DNA of 64,000 nucleotides from positions 1,054,001 through 1,118,000 of the forward strand of contig CAVWQP010000009.1 in the NCBI GenBank assembly GCA_963757125.1, written 5' to 3'. A model generated the notes under the pieces. That model searched no databases. It was given only the letters and a program-made list of their open reading frames with translations, and was not told the origin of the DNA. The translations under genes and the position numbers were made by a program. This document shows positions 58,087 to 64,000 of the stretch, piece by piece (position 1 is the first letter of the stretch; each line of letters starts with the position of its first letter). The stretch comes from CAVVSD01 sp963757125. GTDB lineage: Bacteria > Actinomycetota > Thermoleophilia > Solirubrobacterales > Solirubrobacteraceae.

Positions 58087-58158
58087 ATGACCGTTCTTTC
58101 CGACAGCGCCTCGCAGACGTATCTCGCGCGTCGGTATTTCGCCTGGCGATTTATCTAG
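58087..58158 (+). CDS. Candidate leader peptide of the DAHP synthase gene (23 residues)
   Basis: ATG at 58087 opens 23 codons ending in TAG at 58156-58158. Residues 12-22 read YLARRYFAWRF: two Tyr, two Phe and one Trp within eleven residues, all three aromatic amino acids. The codons include TAT twice, TTT, CTT and GTT, which are rare in this GC-rich genome and fit a slow or starved ribosome. It sits between hisC and the DAHP synthase gene, 102 bp before the latter. Family knowledge: leader peptides rich in the regulated amino acid are a hallmark of attenuation. Translation here is inferred. Confidence 0.7.
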   Translation: MTVLSDSASQTYLARRYFAWRFI

Positions 58159-58250
58159 GCGCTCGGTCGGCACCCTTCGCAGTTCGCGCAGTTCGCTCCG
58201 AGCGCCGAAAGATCCCCGCAGTCCGTCCCGGCGTATCGAACTGAGAAGGA
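58105..58250 (+). promoter_or_regulatory. Attenuator-like alternative RNA structures before DAHP synthase
   Basis: AGCGCCT (58105-58111, early in the leader frame) is exactly complementary to AGGCGCT (58157-58163, at its stop). GGCGCTCGG (58158-58166) is exactly complementary to CCGAGCGCC (58198-58206). The two pairings share the same bases and exclude each other. The loop of the second holds the tandem repeat CGCAGTTCG CGCAGTTCG (58178-58195). Its CAGTTCG is complementary to CGAACTG (58237-58243), right before the ribosome site GAGAAGGA (58243-58250). No T-run follows the hairpin, so control could be of translation or Rho-dependent rather than an intrinsic terminator. Confidence 0.6.
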
Positions 58251-58260
58251 CCTGAACTAC

Positions 58261-59289
58261 ATGATGATCGTGATGAAGCCGTCGGCAACAGAGGACGAGA
58301 TCCAGGCCGTCATCAAGCGGATCGAGGACGCGGGCGCCCGCGCCCACCCGTCCCGCGGTGAGCTGGTGACCATCATCGGCGCGCTGGGCGACCGGGAGCA
58401 CGTCTCCCGCCTCGGCCTGGAGGGCGCCCCCGGCGTCGACAAGCTGGTGCCGATCCTCAAGCCGTACAAGCTCGCGTCCAGCCAGCTGCGCCATGGCTCG
58501 CCCAGCGTCCTCGACATCGGCGGCCGCAAGGTGGGCGGCGACAACTTCGCCCTCATCGCCGGCCCGTGCACCGTCGAGTCCCGCGACCAGGTGCTCAGCA
58601 CGGCGGACGTCGTCCACGCCGCCGGCGCGACCATGTTCCGTGGCGGCGCGTACAAGCCGCGCACGAGCCCATACGCCTTCCAGGGCCTCGGTCAAGAGGG
58701 CCTGCGCCTGCTCGCGGAGGCCAAGGAGCGAACGGGCTTGCCGATCGTCACCGAGCTCATGGACGCGCGTGACCTGCCCGCGGTGCTCGAGGTCGCCGAC
58801 GTCATCCAGATCGGCGCGCGCAACATGCAGAACTACTCGCTGCTCAGCGAGGTCGGCCGCTCCGGCTGCCCCGTGCTCATCAAGCGCGGCCTCTCCAGCA
58901 CGCTCGAGGAGCTGCTCATGGCCGCCGAGTACGTCCTCAAGGAGGGCAACGAGAACGTCCTGCTCTGCGAGCGCGGCATCCGCACGTTCGAGACGGCCTA
59001 CCGCTTCACCCTCGACCTCACCGCCGTCCCCGTGCTCAAGGAGCTCACGCACCTCCCGGTGATCGTGGACCCGAGCCACGCCGCCGGGCGCCGCGCGCTC
59101 GTCGAGCCGCTGTCGCTGGCCGCGGCCGCGGTCGGTGCCGACGGCATCATCGTCGAGGTGCACCCGGAGCCCGACGAGGCGATCTGCGACGGCCCGCAGC
59201 AGCTGCGCAACGACGCCTTCGCCGACTACGCGGCCCGCGTGGAGCAGGCCGCCGCGGTGGCGGGCAAGGTTCTGCAGGCCGCCGTCTGA
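58261..59289 (+). CDS. aroF: DAHP synthase, class I beta with N-terminal regulatory domain
   Basis: The product is 342 residues. Residues 1-70 form the ferredoxin-like FL domain seen in Thermotoga-type enzymes (ATEDEIQAVIKRIEDAGARAH, in part). The barrel has FALIAGPCTVESRDQVL, MFRGGAYKPRTSPYAFQGLG, VIQIGARNMQNYSLL, LIKRGLSSTLEELLMAAEY and VIVDPSHAAGRR. It condenses phosphoenolpyruvate with erythrose 4-phosphate, the first shikimate step. The N-terminal domain of related enzymes gives feedback control by Tyr or Phe. Together with the leader upstream this gene would have two levels of control. Confidence 0.93.
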   Translation: MMIVMKPSATEDEIQAVIKRIEDAGARAHPSRGELVTIIGALGDREHVSRLGLEGAPGVDKLVPILKPYKLASSQLRHGSPSVLDIGGRKVGGDNFALIAGPCTVESRDQVLSTADVVHAAGATMFRGGAYKPRTSPYAFQGLGQEGLRLLAEAKERTGLPIVTELMDARDLPAVLEVADVIQIGARNMQNYSLLSEVGRSGCPVLIKRGLSSTLEELLMAAEYVLKEGNENVLLCERGIRTFETAYRFTLDLTAVPVLKELTHLPVIVDPSHAAGRRALVEPLSLAAAAVGADGIIVEVHPEPDEAICDGPQQLRNDAFADYAARVEQAAAVAGKVLQAAV

Positions 59290-59295
59290 CGCGCC

Positions 59296-60345
59296 GTGCG
59301 CGTCGCCGTCCTCGGGCTCGGGCTGATCGGCGGGTCCGTGGGGATCGCGGCGCGTGAGCGCGCGGGTGCGCACGTCGTCGGGTGGGACCCCGATCCCGAG
59401 GTCGGCCCCGTCGCACGCGAGCACGGGGCCGTCGACGAGGCCACGCCGACGCTCGTCGGCGCTCTCGCCGGCGCGGACGTCGCGTTCGCGGCGGCGCCCG
59501 TCGACGCCCTCGGCGAGCTCGTGGCCGACGCGCTGCGCGCCGCCGGCCCGGACTGCGTGGTGAGCGACGTCGGATCCGTGAAGTCGCCGGTCGTCGACGC
59601 GGCGTACGGCGACCCGCGCTTCGTCGGCGGCCATCCGGTCGCGGGGGCCGAGGCCGCGGGGGTGGCGCACGCGCGCGGCGACCTCTTCGACGGCGCGGTC
59701 TGGTACCTCACGCCGACCGCGCAGACCGACGGCATGCTCTACCAGCGCCTGTACAAGCTCGTCGCCGCGTTCGGCGCGCACCCCGAGGCGATCGAGCCGG
59801 CGGTCCACGACCGGCGGATGAGCGTCGTCTCGCACCTGCCGCACGTCATCGCGAACCTCCTCGTCGACCTCGCCGCCCGCGAGCTCGAGGGCGGGGCGCC
59901 CGGGATCGGCGGCAGCTTCCGCGACGCCACGCGGGTCGCCGGGGCGAACCCGCGCCTGTGGGCCGGCATCTACGCGGCGAACCGCGAGGCGCTGTCCGAC
60001 CAGCTCGACGCGGCGATCGCGCAGCTCGGCCGGGCGCGCGACGAGCTGCGCGCCGGCGGCGACCTGCGCGAGTGGCAGGAGGCGGTCGCCCGCGACCGGC
60101 GCATGCTCCTGGAGGAGCGCGCGGTCGGCGTGCCGCAGCGCGAGCTGCGCGTCGCGGTGACGAACCGCCCGGGCGTCGTGGCCGAGATCGCGCTCGCACT
60201 GGGCCGCGAGGGGATCAACATCTCCGACATGTCCCTTGCTCCCTCGTGGGACGCGACGCAGGGCACCGTGACGCTGTGGTGCGCCGCCGACCACGCCGAC
60301 CGCGCGACGACGCTCATCGGCGAACTCGGCTTTCCTGTTGCCTAG
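59296..60345 (+). CDS. tyrA: Prephenate (or arogenate) dehydrogenase with ACT domain
   Basis: The product is 349 residues from a GTG. The NAD loop is VAVLGLGLIGGSVGIAARER. Other motifs are SDVGSVKSPVV, FVGGHPVAGAEAAGV and DRRMSVVSHLPHVIANLLVDLA (in part) with the catalytic His. A C-terminal ACT domain (about 275-349; LRVAVTNRPGVVAEIALALG and GINISDMSL) probably senses an amino acid. It makes 4-hydroxyphenylpyruvate or Tyr. It starts 6 bp after the DAHP synthase gene and is followed directly by aroA. Confidence 0.93.
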   Translation: MRVAVLGLGLIGGSVGIAARERAGAHVVGWDPDPEVGPVAREHGAVDEATPTLVGALAGADVAFAAAPVDALGELVADALRAAGPDCVVSDVGSVKSPVVDAAYGDPRFVGGHPVAGAEAAGVAHARGDLFDGAVWYLTPTAQTDGMLYQRLYKLVAAFGAHPEAIEPAVHDRRMSVVSHLPHVIANLLVDLAARELEGGAPGIGGSFRDATRVAGANPRLWAGIYAANREALSDQLDAAIAQLGRARDELRAGGDLREWQEAVARDRRMLLEERAVGVPQRELRVAVTNRPGVVAEIALALGREGINISDMSLAPSWDATQGTVTLWCAADHADRATTLIGELGFPVA

Positions 60346-61644
60346 ATGGACCTGAACGTCGCACCAGCCACCCGCCTGCGCGGCACCGTCGCGGCGCCGC
60401 CGGACAAGTCGATCTCGCATCGCGCCGCGCTGCTCGGGGCGATGGCGTCCGAGCCGGTCCGCATCACCGGCTACCTCGACGCCGAGGACACGAACTCCAC
60501 GCTGGCCGCGGTCGAGGCGCTCGGCGCCCTCGTCGACCGCAGCGCGGACGAGATCGTCGTCCGCGGCGCCGGGTTGCGCGAGGCGCGCGAGACGGTCGAG
60601 CCGATCGACGTCGGCAACGCGGGCACGCTCATGCGCCTGCTCCCCGGCTGGCTGGCGGGGCAGGAGGGGCGCAGCTTCGTGCTCGACGGCGACGCGTCGA
60701 TCCGCCGGCGCCCCGTCGACCGCATCGCCGCGCCGCTGCGCGCCATGGGCGCCGAGGTCGAAGCCACCGACGAGCGCTTCCCGCCGTTCACCGTCCGCGG
60801 CGCCCGCCTGCGCTCGATCGCCTACGACATGCCCGTCGCAAGCGCGCAGGTGAAGTCGTGCGTGCTCATCGCCGGGCTCATCGCCGAGGGCCCGACGACG
60901 GTCACCGAGCCGCAGCCCAGCCGCGACCACACGGAGCGGATGCTCACGCGCCTGGGCGCCGCGGTGCACCGCAACGGGCGCCGCGTCACCGTCGTCCCCG
61001 TCGACGAGCTCGTCGGCGGGCACCTGCACGTGCCCGGCGATCCGTCCTCGGCGGCGTTCTGGCTCGCCGCCGCCGCGATCGTCCCCGGTGCGGAGCTCCG
61101 CGTGACCAACATGGGGACCAACTGGACCCGGATCGGCTTCGCGCGCGTGCTCGAGCGGATGGGCGCGGACATCCGCGGGGATCTCGAGGCCCCCGACGGG
61201 GACGTCATCGCGCCCGACGAGCCGGTCGCGGACGTCGAGATCCGCGCGAGCGCGCTGCAGGGCACGACCGTCGAGGGGGAGGAGATCCCGCTCGCGATCG
61301 ACGAGCTGCCCCTCGTCGGGCTGCTCGGCTGCTTCGCGGAGGGCGAGACGATCGTCCGCGGCGCCGAGGAGCTGCGGGTGAAGGAGTCCGATCGCATCGC
61401 CGCGGTCGTGGACGGGCTCAACGGCCTCGGCGGCGACCTCGAGGCGCTGCCCGACGGCTTCGTCGTCCGCGGGACCGGCGGGTTGCGCGGCGGCGTCATC
61501 GACGCGGCCGGCGACCACCGCACGGCCATGCTCGGCGCCATCGCCGGCCTCGCCTCGCGCGAGGGCGTGCGGGTCGTCGGCATGGAGGCGGCGGCCGTGT
61601 CGTACCCCGGCTTCACGGCGGATCTCGAGCACCTGCGGCAATGA
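60346..61644 (+). CDS. aroA: EPSP synthase (3-phosphoshikimate 1-carboxyvinyltransferase)
   Basis: The product is 432 residues. It has LRGTVAAPPDKSISHRAALLGAM (in part), GNAGTLMRLLPGWLAGQEG, ASIRRRPVDRIAAPLRAMGA, SAQVKSCVLIAGLIAEG, PQPSRDHTERMLTRLGA and EELRVKESDRIAAV. It joins phosphoenolpyruvate to shikimate 3-phosphate. The loop region LPGWLAGQ follows the class pattern in which glyphosate sensitivity varies; I draw no conclusion on that. The ATG directly follows the tyrA stop codon. The end overlaps the DedA-like gene by 4 bp. Confidence 0.95.
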   Translation: MDLNVAPATRLRGTVAAPPDKSISHRAALLGAMASEPVRITGYLDAEDTNSTLAAVEALGALVDRSADEIVVRGAGLREARETVEPIDVGNAGTLMRLLPGWLAGQEGRSFVLDGDASIRRRPVDRIAAPLRAMGAEVEATDERFPPFTVRGARLRSIAYDMPVASAQVKSCVLIAGLIAEGPTTVTEPQPSRDHTERMLTRLGAAVHRNGRRVTVVPVDELVGGHLHVPGDPSSAAFWLAAAAIVPGAELRVTNMGTNWTRIGFARVLERMGADIRGDLEAPDGDVIAPDEPVADVEIRASALQGTTVEGEEIPLAIDELPLVGLLGCFAEGETIVRGAEELRVKESDRIAAVVDGLNGLGGDLEALPDGFVVRGTGGLRGGVIDAAGDHRTAMLGAIAGLASREGVRVVGMEAAAVSYPGFTADLEHLRQ

Positions 61645-62240
61645 CCACGCGCATACGGCTCGCGCTGCTGGCGGCCGTGCTGCTCGTGCTCTTCGTCGTG
61701 TTCGGCGTCGTGCGCGTCGTCTCGCAGGACGACGTCCAGTCCTGGATCGAGCCGCTCGGGAACTGGGGCGCACCCGTCTACGCGGTGATCAGCGCGCTGC
61801 TGGGCTGCATGTTGGTGCCGGGTCCGCTGCTCGCAGCGGTGAGCGGGGTGCTGTTCGGCACGTGGCTCGGGTTCGCGGTCACGCTCGCCTCGTCGGTGCT
61901 CGCGGCGATGATCGGGTGGGAGATCGGTCGCCGGACGGGCGAGATCGACGGCCCGCACCGCGAGTTCCTCGAGCGCCGCGGGCTGTGGGCCGTCGTCGTG
62001 CAGCGGCTGCTGCCGGGCATCCCCGACGCGCCGCTGAACTACGTCGCCGGAGCGGTCGGCGTGAAGCCCTGGGACCTCGCGCTGGGCACCGCGATCGGCG
62101 TCGCGCCCCGGGCGTTCGCGTACACCGCGCTGGGCGACGCGATCGGCGATCGCTCGACCGCGCAGCTGGTCGCGTCGCTCGTGCTGCTCGGCCTCACCGG
62201 GCTCCTCGGGCTGGTGCTTGCGCGCCGCGCCCTAAGCTGA
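61641..62240 (+). CDS. TVP38/DedA-family membrane protein (SNARE-associated)
   Basis: The product is 199 residues with about five hydrophobic segments. The N-terminal helix is RLALLAAVLLVLFVVFGVVRVV (in part). The family core appears as PVYAVISALLGCMLVPGPLLAAVSGVLFG (in part), the Arg-rich turn GWEIGRRTG, and RLLPGIPDAPLNYVAGAVGVKPWDLALGT (in part). DedA/TVP38 proteins are thought to be lipid flippases, including for undecaprenyl phosphate. Its position in the aro-cmk-der operon is probably only co-expression. It overlaps aroA by 4 bp. Confidence 0.85.
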   Translation: MTTRIRLALLAAVLLVLFVVFGVVRVVSQDDVQSWIEPLGNWGAPVYAVISALLGCMLVPGPLLAAVSGVLFGTWLGFAVTLASSVLAAMIGWEIGRRTGEIDGPHREFLERRGLWAVVVQRLLPGIPDAPLNYVAGAVGVKPWDLALGTAIGVAPRAFAYTALGDAIGDRSTAQLVASLVLLGLTGLLGLVLARRALS

Positions 62241-62248
62241 CGCCGCCC

Positions 62249-62836
62249 ATGCTCATCGCGATCGACGGACCCGCAGGCGCGGGGAAGTCCACCGTCGCGC
62301 GCGCGGTCGCCCGCGCGCTCGACTTCGAATTCCTGGACTCCGGCGCCATGTACCGCGCCGCGGCGCTCGCTGCGCTGCGCGGCGACGACCCCACCCGCGT
62401 CCAGGTGACGCTGGGGGAGCGGGTGCTGCTCGGCGACGAGGACGTGACGGAGGAGATCCGCACGCCGGAGGTCACCGAGATGGCGTCGAAGGTCAGCGCG
62501 GACCCGGCGGTCCGCGAGGCGCTCGTCGATCGTCAGCGCGAGATCATCGCGGCCGGCGACCACGTCGCGGAGGGCCGCGACATCGGCACCGTCGTGTGGC
62601 CCCAGGCGGAGCTGAAGGTCTTCCTCACCGCCACGCCGGAGGAGCGCGCCCGCCGTCGCGCGGACCAACTGGGCGCGGACTACGACGCGATCCTCGTCGA
62701 GCAGGGCATCCGCGACGAGCGCGACCGCTCGCGCGAGCACTCGCCGCTGCTGCCGGCGCAGGACGCCGTCGAGCTCGACACGACCGGGCTGAGCCTCGAC
62801 CAGGTCGTCCAGCACATCGTGGAGCTGGCGCGATGA
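62249..62836 (+). CDS. cmk: Cytidylate kinase
   Basis: The product is 195 residues, somewhat shorter than the usual 220-230. The P loop is AIDGPAGAGKSTVARAVAR. DFEFLDSGAMYRAAALAAL, GRDIGTVVWPQAELKVFLTA and ERARRRADQLG follow. The CMP-binding insert is reduced compared with E. coli. It makes CDP from CMP. The ATG is 8 bp after the DedA-like gene. The 3' end overlaps der by 4 bp (ATGA), the usual cmk-der order of actinobacteria. Confidence 0.93.
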   Translation: MLIAIDGPAGAGKSTVARAVARALDFEFLDSGAMYRAAALAALRGDDPTRVQVTLGERVLLGDEDVTEEIRTPEVTEMASKVSADPAVREALVDRQREIIAAGDHVAEGRDIGTVVWPQAELKVFLTATPEERARRRADQLGADYDAILVEQGIRDERDRSREHSPLLPAQDAVELDTTGLSLDQVVQHIVELAR

Positions 62837-64000
62837 AGGTCGCCATCGTCGGCTATCCCAACGTCGGCAAGTCCTCGCTCGTCAACCGCCTGTCGGGGTC
62901 GCGCACGGCGGTCGTGCACGAGCGCCCCGGCGTGACGCGTGACCGCAACGAGATCGTCACGGAGTGGAACGGACGGCGCTTCACGCTCGTCGACACCGGC
63001 GGCATGGACGAGCACGACCTCGATCCGATCGCCGGGTCGATCCGCGAACAGGCGCAGGCCGCGCTCTCCGACGCGCAGGCCGCGGTGCTCGTCATCGACG
63101 CCCGCGCCGGCGTGCGTCCCGGCGACGAGGAGGTCGCCGACCTCCTGCGCCGCTCCAAGCTGCCCGTGCTCGTCGCGGCCAACAAGGTCGACGACGTCAA
63201 GGACATGCCGCTCGCCGACGACGCGTATCGCCTGGGACTCGGCGACCCCGTCGCCGTGTCGGCGGCACAGGGCCTCGGGACGGGCGACCTGCTGGACCGC
63301 ATCGTCGAGCTGCTGCCCGAGGACGAGCCCGAGGAGGAGGAGGGCATCGTGCGCCTCGCCGTCATCGGGCGCCCGAACGTCGGCAAGTCCTCGCTGGTGA
63401 ACAAGTTCCTGGGCGCCGAGCGGGTCATCGTGTCCGACGTCGCGGGGACGACCCGCGACGCGATCGACCTCCCGCTGGAGGTCGACGGCCGCCGGGTCAT
63501 CCTCGTGGACACCGCCGGCCTGCGCCGTCAGGCCAAGGTCTCGCAGGACGTCGAGTACTACACGGCGCTGCGCTCGCAGCGGGCGGCGGAGCGCGCGGAC
63601 GTCGCGATCGTCGTCTGCGACGCGACCGAGGGCGTGACCTCGCAGGACTTCCGTGTCGCCGAGCTGGCGATGGGCGCGAACTGCGCGACCGTCGTCGTCC
63701 TCAACAAGTGGGACGTCACCGAGATGGACGAGGACGACCTCATCCACGAGCGCGCCAAGGTCCACCAGAAGCTGCGCCAGCGGCCCAAGGTGCTGACGGT
63801 CAGCGCGAAGACCGGTCGCAGCCTGGATCGCGTGCTGCGCGAGGCGCTCGCGCTCGCCGACCGGGCGACGAACCGCGTTCCCACGCCGGAGCTCAACCGC
63901 TGGCTGTCGGAGACGCTGCAGGCCCGCCAGCCGCCGATGAAGCAGGGCCATCGCCTCAAGCTGATCTACGCCGCGCAGATCGGGCAGCGCCCGCCGCGCT
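62833..64000 (+). CDS. der: Ribosome biogenesis GTPase Der (EngA), cut by the window end
   Basis: About 389 residues are visible and the frame is open to the last base. Two GTPase domains are present. The first has G1 VGYPNVGKSSLVN (residue 7), G3 DTGG and G4 NKVD. The second has G1 GRPNVGKSSLVNKF (about 179), G2 VAGTTRDAI, G3 DTAG and G4 NKWD. The KH-like C-terminal domain has begun (TNRVPTPELNRWL, PPMKQGHRLKLIYAAQ). Der acts in assembly of the 50S subunit. The gene overlaps cmk and ends outside the window, probably about 50 codons further. Confidence 0.95.
   Translation, partial: MKVAIVGYPNVGKSSLVNRLSGSRTAVVHERPGVTRDRNEIVTEWNGRRFTLVDTGGMDEHDLDPIAGSIREQAQAALSDAQAAVLVIDARAGVRPGDEEVADLLRRSKLPVLVAANKVDDVKDMPLADDAYRLGLGDPVAVSAAQGLGTGDLLDRIVELLPEDEPEEEEGIVRLAVIGRPNVGKSSLVNKFLGAERVIVSDVAGTTRDAIDLPLEVDGRRVILVDTAGLRRQAKVSQDVEYYTALRSQRAAERADVAIVVCDATEGVTSQDFRVAELAMGANCATVVVLNKWDVTEMDEDDLIHERAKVHQKLRQRPKVLTVSAKTGRSLDRVLREALALADRATNRVPTPELNRWLSETLQARQPPMKQGHRLKLIYAAQIGQRPPR

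Noticed and set aside
58075..58260. T-box riboswitch before DAHP synthase
   Set aside because: No T-box consensus and no specifier-loop architecture; the leader frame explains the aromatic codons better.
56953..61773. A 1606-codon open frame on the minus strand across hisC, DAHP synthase, tyrA and aroA
   Set aside because: It is antisense to five well-conserved genes, its composition is Arg/Ala/Gly/Asp-rich without domains, and long antisense frames are common at this GC content.
1..64000. tRNA, rRNA, CRISPR, insertion sequences, prophage
   Set aside because: No cloverleaf with CCA-type end, no rRNA-like stretch, no transposase, integrase or phage gene, and no direct-repeat array was found when reading through.

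Overview
The window is a very GC-rich (about 70% or more) chromosomal segment of a Gram-positive actinobacterium. Four things point to Thermoleophilia, most likely a Solirubrobacterales-type organism. The division and murein cluster has no ftsA. MurE carries the meso-diaminopimelate motif DNPR. There is a Tad pilus assembly locus with no secretin gene. Many genes belong to the catabolism of plant-derived aromatic compounds. I see no rRNA, tRNA, CRISPR array, insertion sequence or prophage. Genes are packed tightly, with many 4-bp ATGA/GTGA overlaps.

Layout. 1-4.2 kb: end of an FtsX-type permease gene, a NarL-type two-component pair arranged tail to tail, and a cupin/hydrolase pair behind a palindromic operator. 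4.2-13.6 kb: an aromatic-degradation region. A LigM-type tetrahydrofolate-dependent O-demethylase, a MetF-like reductase, an RraA-like aldolase, an extradiol dioxygenase and an epoxide hydrolase form one minus-strand operon. It diverges from a PadR regulator across a perfect palindrome. Beyond it lie a MetE-like methyltransferase, a flavin monooxygenase of acyl-CoA-dehydrogenase fold and an ornithine-cyclodeaminase-like gene. 13.6-20.4 kb: an OmpR-type regulator and small kinase, CpaB, a secreted calcium-binding IPT/TIG protein, and TadA, TadB and TadC. 20.4-30 kb: a second catabolic operon (MetE-like, luciferase-like monooxygenase, cyclase, FAH hydrolase, two VOC proteins, GntR regulator), a third MetE-like gene, then FchA and Fhs. 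30-32.7 kb: an ArsR/SRPBCC pair and a DUF3352 lipoprotein.

33-48.6 kb is the dcw cluster: mraZ-rsmH-ftsL-ftsI-murE-murF-mraY-murD-ftsW-murG-murC, an antisense MFS transporter, then ftsQ and ftsZ. murB and ddl are absent. 48.7-52.3 kb holds a 44-codon gene, gcvH, a GMC oxidoreductase, a zinc alcohol dehydrogenase and a SnoaL-like protein. 52.3-64 kb holds trpS, scpA, scpB, rlmN, rluB and an aromatic amino acid operon (aroH-hisC-DAHP synthase-tyrA-aroA) that runs into dedA, cmk and der, which is cut by the window end.

How the genes work together. LigM, the MetF-like reductase, three MetE-like proteins, FchA and Fhs can be read as a one-carbon disposal hub. It would take methyl groups from methoxylated aromatics onto folate and send them to methionine, or to formate with ATP gain. 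Ring-cleavage enzymes handle the demethylated ring. This is inference from family membership and gene order. The DAHP synthase gene is preceded by a 23-residue reading frame rich in Tyr, Phe and Trp, with mutually exclusive inverted repeats. I read it as a ribosome-mediated attenuator.

Sequence quality. Eight genes (ornithine-cyclodeaminase-like, small histidine kinase, tadC, luciferase-like monooxygenase, fchA, ftsL, murF, murG) contain ten apparent frameshifts in total, all of the same sign. Several of these genes are essential, so base-calling or assembly error is more likely than decay.
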